The notes under the pieces were generated by a model. It saw only the letters and a list, made by a program, of their open reading frames with translations. It was not told where the DNA came from and ran no database searches. The position numbers and the translations under genes are program-made. A DNA stretch of 64,000 nt, from NCBI RefSeq assembly GCF_016612865.1, contig NZ_JAENZZ010000002.1:372001-436000 (forward strand). Direction: 5' to 3'. Each line of letters begins with the position of its first letter. The stretch's first letter is position 1. The stretch is from Blastococcus sp. TML/M2B (GTDB taxonomy: Bacteria; Actinomycetota; Actinomycetes; Mycobacteriales; Geodermatophilaceae). Positions 63,088-64,000 of this stretch are shown here, one piece after another.

Positions 63088-64000
63088 GTGTTGCACCGAA
63101 CGACGGACATCGATGTTCTCTTCGTGAACTGGCGTGATGTCAGCCACCCGGAGGGCGGCGGATCGGAACGGTACGTGCAGCGGATCGCGGAGGGTCTGGC
63201 CGCCACCGGTCTGCGCGTGACGCTGCTGTGCGCCGCCCACGGCCGCGCCCCCGCCGAGGAGACCATCAACGGCGTCCACATCGTCCGGCGCGGCGGCCGG
63301 CTGAGCATCTACCCGCGCGCGATGGCCTTCGTCCGCAAGCACAAGCCGCGCCTGGTCGTCGACATCCAGAACGGCATCCCCTTCTGCAGCACCCTGGTCA
63401 CCCGCGCTCCGGTGACCAACGTGGTCTTCCACGTGCACAAGGAGCAGTGGCCGATCGTCTTCGGCCCGGTCGGCGGCCGCATCGGCTGGTGGCTGGAGTC
63501 CTTCCTCGCGCCCAAGATCTACCGGCGCACCCCCTACGTGACGATCTCCGACGCCACCGGCCGCGAGCTCGCCGGCCTGGGCGTCGAGGCCGAGCGGGTC
63601 ACGCTGGTCCCCGTCGGCACCGAGCCGATCGTGCAGGTCGACACGCCGCGCTCGCCGTCGCCGCGGCTGATCACGCTGGGCCGGCTGGTGCCGCACAAGC
63701 AGGTCGAGCACTCCCTGGAGATCCTCGCCCGGCTCAGCGACCGCTGGCCCGACCTCACGCTCTCGGTCGTCGGCGAGGGCTGGTGGGAGGACTCGCTGCG
63801 CGCGGAGGCCGAGCGGCTCGGCGTCGCCGACCGCGTGGAGTTCACCGGCTTCCTCGACGAGACCGCCAAGCACGAGCAGCTCGCCGCCGCCTGGGTGTTC
63901 GTCTGCCCGTCGGTGAAGGAGGGCTGGGGCATGGTGGTCATCGAGGCCGGCGGCCACGGCGTCCCCACCGTCGGCTACCACTCCTCCGGCGGCCTGCAGG
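63088..64000 (+). CDS. GT4-family glycosyltransferase (3' end outside the window)
   Basis: The first 304 codons are present, from GTG 63088. GT-B fold: DVLFVNWRDVSHPEGGGSERYVQRIAEGLAATGLRVTLL at the N-terminus with the P-x-G-G-x-E loop, then VVFHVHKEQWPIVFGP, TISDATGRELAGLGVEAERVTLVPVGTE, RLITLGRLVPHKQVEHSLEILARL, VGEGWWEDSLRAEAERLGVADRVEFTGFLDETAKHEQLAAAWVFVCPSVKEGWGMVVIEAGGHGVPTVGY. The E-G-W-G-x-x-x-I-E-A motif is the GT4 nucleotide-sugar site. It transfers a sugar from a nucleotide donor, retaining stereochemistry. The start and TTG-GTG choice are uncertain. It belongs to the envelope-glycan locus. Confidence 0.9.
   Translation, partial: MLHRTTDIDVLFVNWRDVSHPEGGGSERYVQRIAEGLAATGLRVTLLCAAHGRAPAEETINGVHIVRRGGRLSIYPRAMAFVRKHKPRLVVDIQNGIPFCSTLVTRAPVTNVVFHVHKEQWPIVFGPVGGRIGWWLESFLAPKIYRRTPYVTISDATGRELAGLGVEAERVTLVPVGTEPIVQVDTPRSPSPRLITLGRLVPHKQVEHSLEILARLSDRWPDLTLSVVGEGWWEDSLRAEAERLGVADRVEFTGFLDETAKHEQLAAAWVFVCPSVKEGWGMVVIEAGGHGVPTVGYHSSGGLQ

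Noticed and set aside
1-64000. CRISPR arrays, tRNA/rRNA genes, integrases, transposases or prophage genes.
   Set aside because: Looked for regular spaced repeats, T-loop GTTCRAN motifs with acceptor stems, DDE/tyrosine-recombinase motifs and phage structural genes; none found.

Overview
The window is very GC-rich (by eye well above 70%), densely coded, has frequent GTG starts and 4-bp ATGA/GTGA gene overlaps, and carries a DUF222/HNH (13E12-type) gene, a SAM-IV riboswitch, an actinobacterial-style c-di-AMP riboswitch, a DivIVA-like protein and an AftD-like (DUF3367) glycosyltransferase with a DUF3068 neighbour. This points to a high-GC actinomycete, most likely of the Geodermatophilaceae (Blastococcus, Modestobacter, Geodermatophilus) or a close relative. 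The genus is inference. No rRNA, tRNA, CRISPR array, prophage or insertion sequence was seen.

Layout. 1-255: the end of a sarcosine-oxidase-like gene. 311-5958 (minus): an organosulfur operon (class V PLP enzyme, DUF1684, two flavin monooxygenases, LysE exporter) behind a SAM-IV riboswitch. 6048-7725 (plus, divergent): FMN reductase, a cysteine-containing leader peptide, cysteine dioxygenase and rhodanese. 7730-16078: a catabolic cluster with a formate/nitrite transporter, intradiol dioxygenase, quinone-oxidoreductase-like protein, citrate-synthase-like lyase and CaiB CoA-transferase on minus, facing an amidohydrolase, an IclR regulator and pdxY on plus. An inverted repeat carrying both -35 boxes lies between the divergent halves. 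16089-20443: methyltransferases, an orphan ATPase and prfC. 20558-25031: a redox/two-component set (CRP-like sensor kinase, receiver-flavoprotein fusion, UBP zinc finger). 25055-32103: aldehyde dehydrogenase, amino-acid permease, mannitol dehydrogenase-family protein and an acyl-CoA dehydrogenase pair. 32365-36998: DUF222/HNH gene with an SOS box, a small L7/L12-like protein, HDOD and GGDEF/EAL proteins. 37188-42716: LRR lipoprotein, pntAB transhydrogenase, RsbA-like regulator. 42835-45276: LpqI-like GH3 lipoprotein and a c-di-AMP-riboswitch-controlled transglycosylase. 45277-49075: a Baeyer-Villiger monooxygenase/SDR/methyltransferase operon divergent from a TetR gene. 49080-55575: universal stress protein, DivIVA-like protein, a monooxygenase/FMN-reductase pair, glutamate-synthase-like protein, MFS transporter. 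55676-64000: an envelope-glycan locus (DUF4185 lipoprotein, AftD-like enzyme, DUF3068, methyltransferase, GT4 glycosyltransferase cut by the window end).

Main caveat. About seventeen otherwise intact genes, including prfC, are broken by roughly twenty single-base frameshifts. Most are one extra base in a short G/C run. This looks like sequence or assembly error rather than mass gene decay. These genes are listed over their full span with the break marked.

Most interesting systems: (i) the sulfur island, where a SAM-sensing riboswitch and a putative cysteine-sensing leader peptide drive opposite arms of one locus; (ii) the three-gene redox-signalling set at 21419-25031; (iii) the amidohydrolase/CoA-transferase/lyase/intradiol-dioxygenase cluster, whose substrate is not evident.
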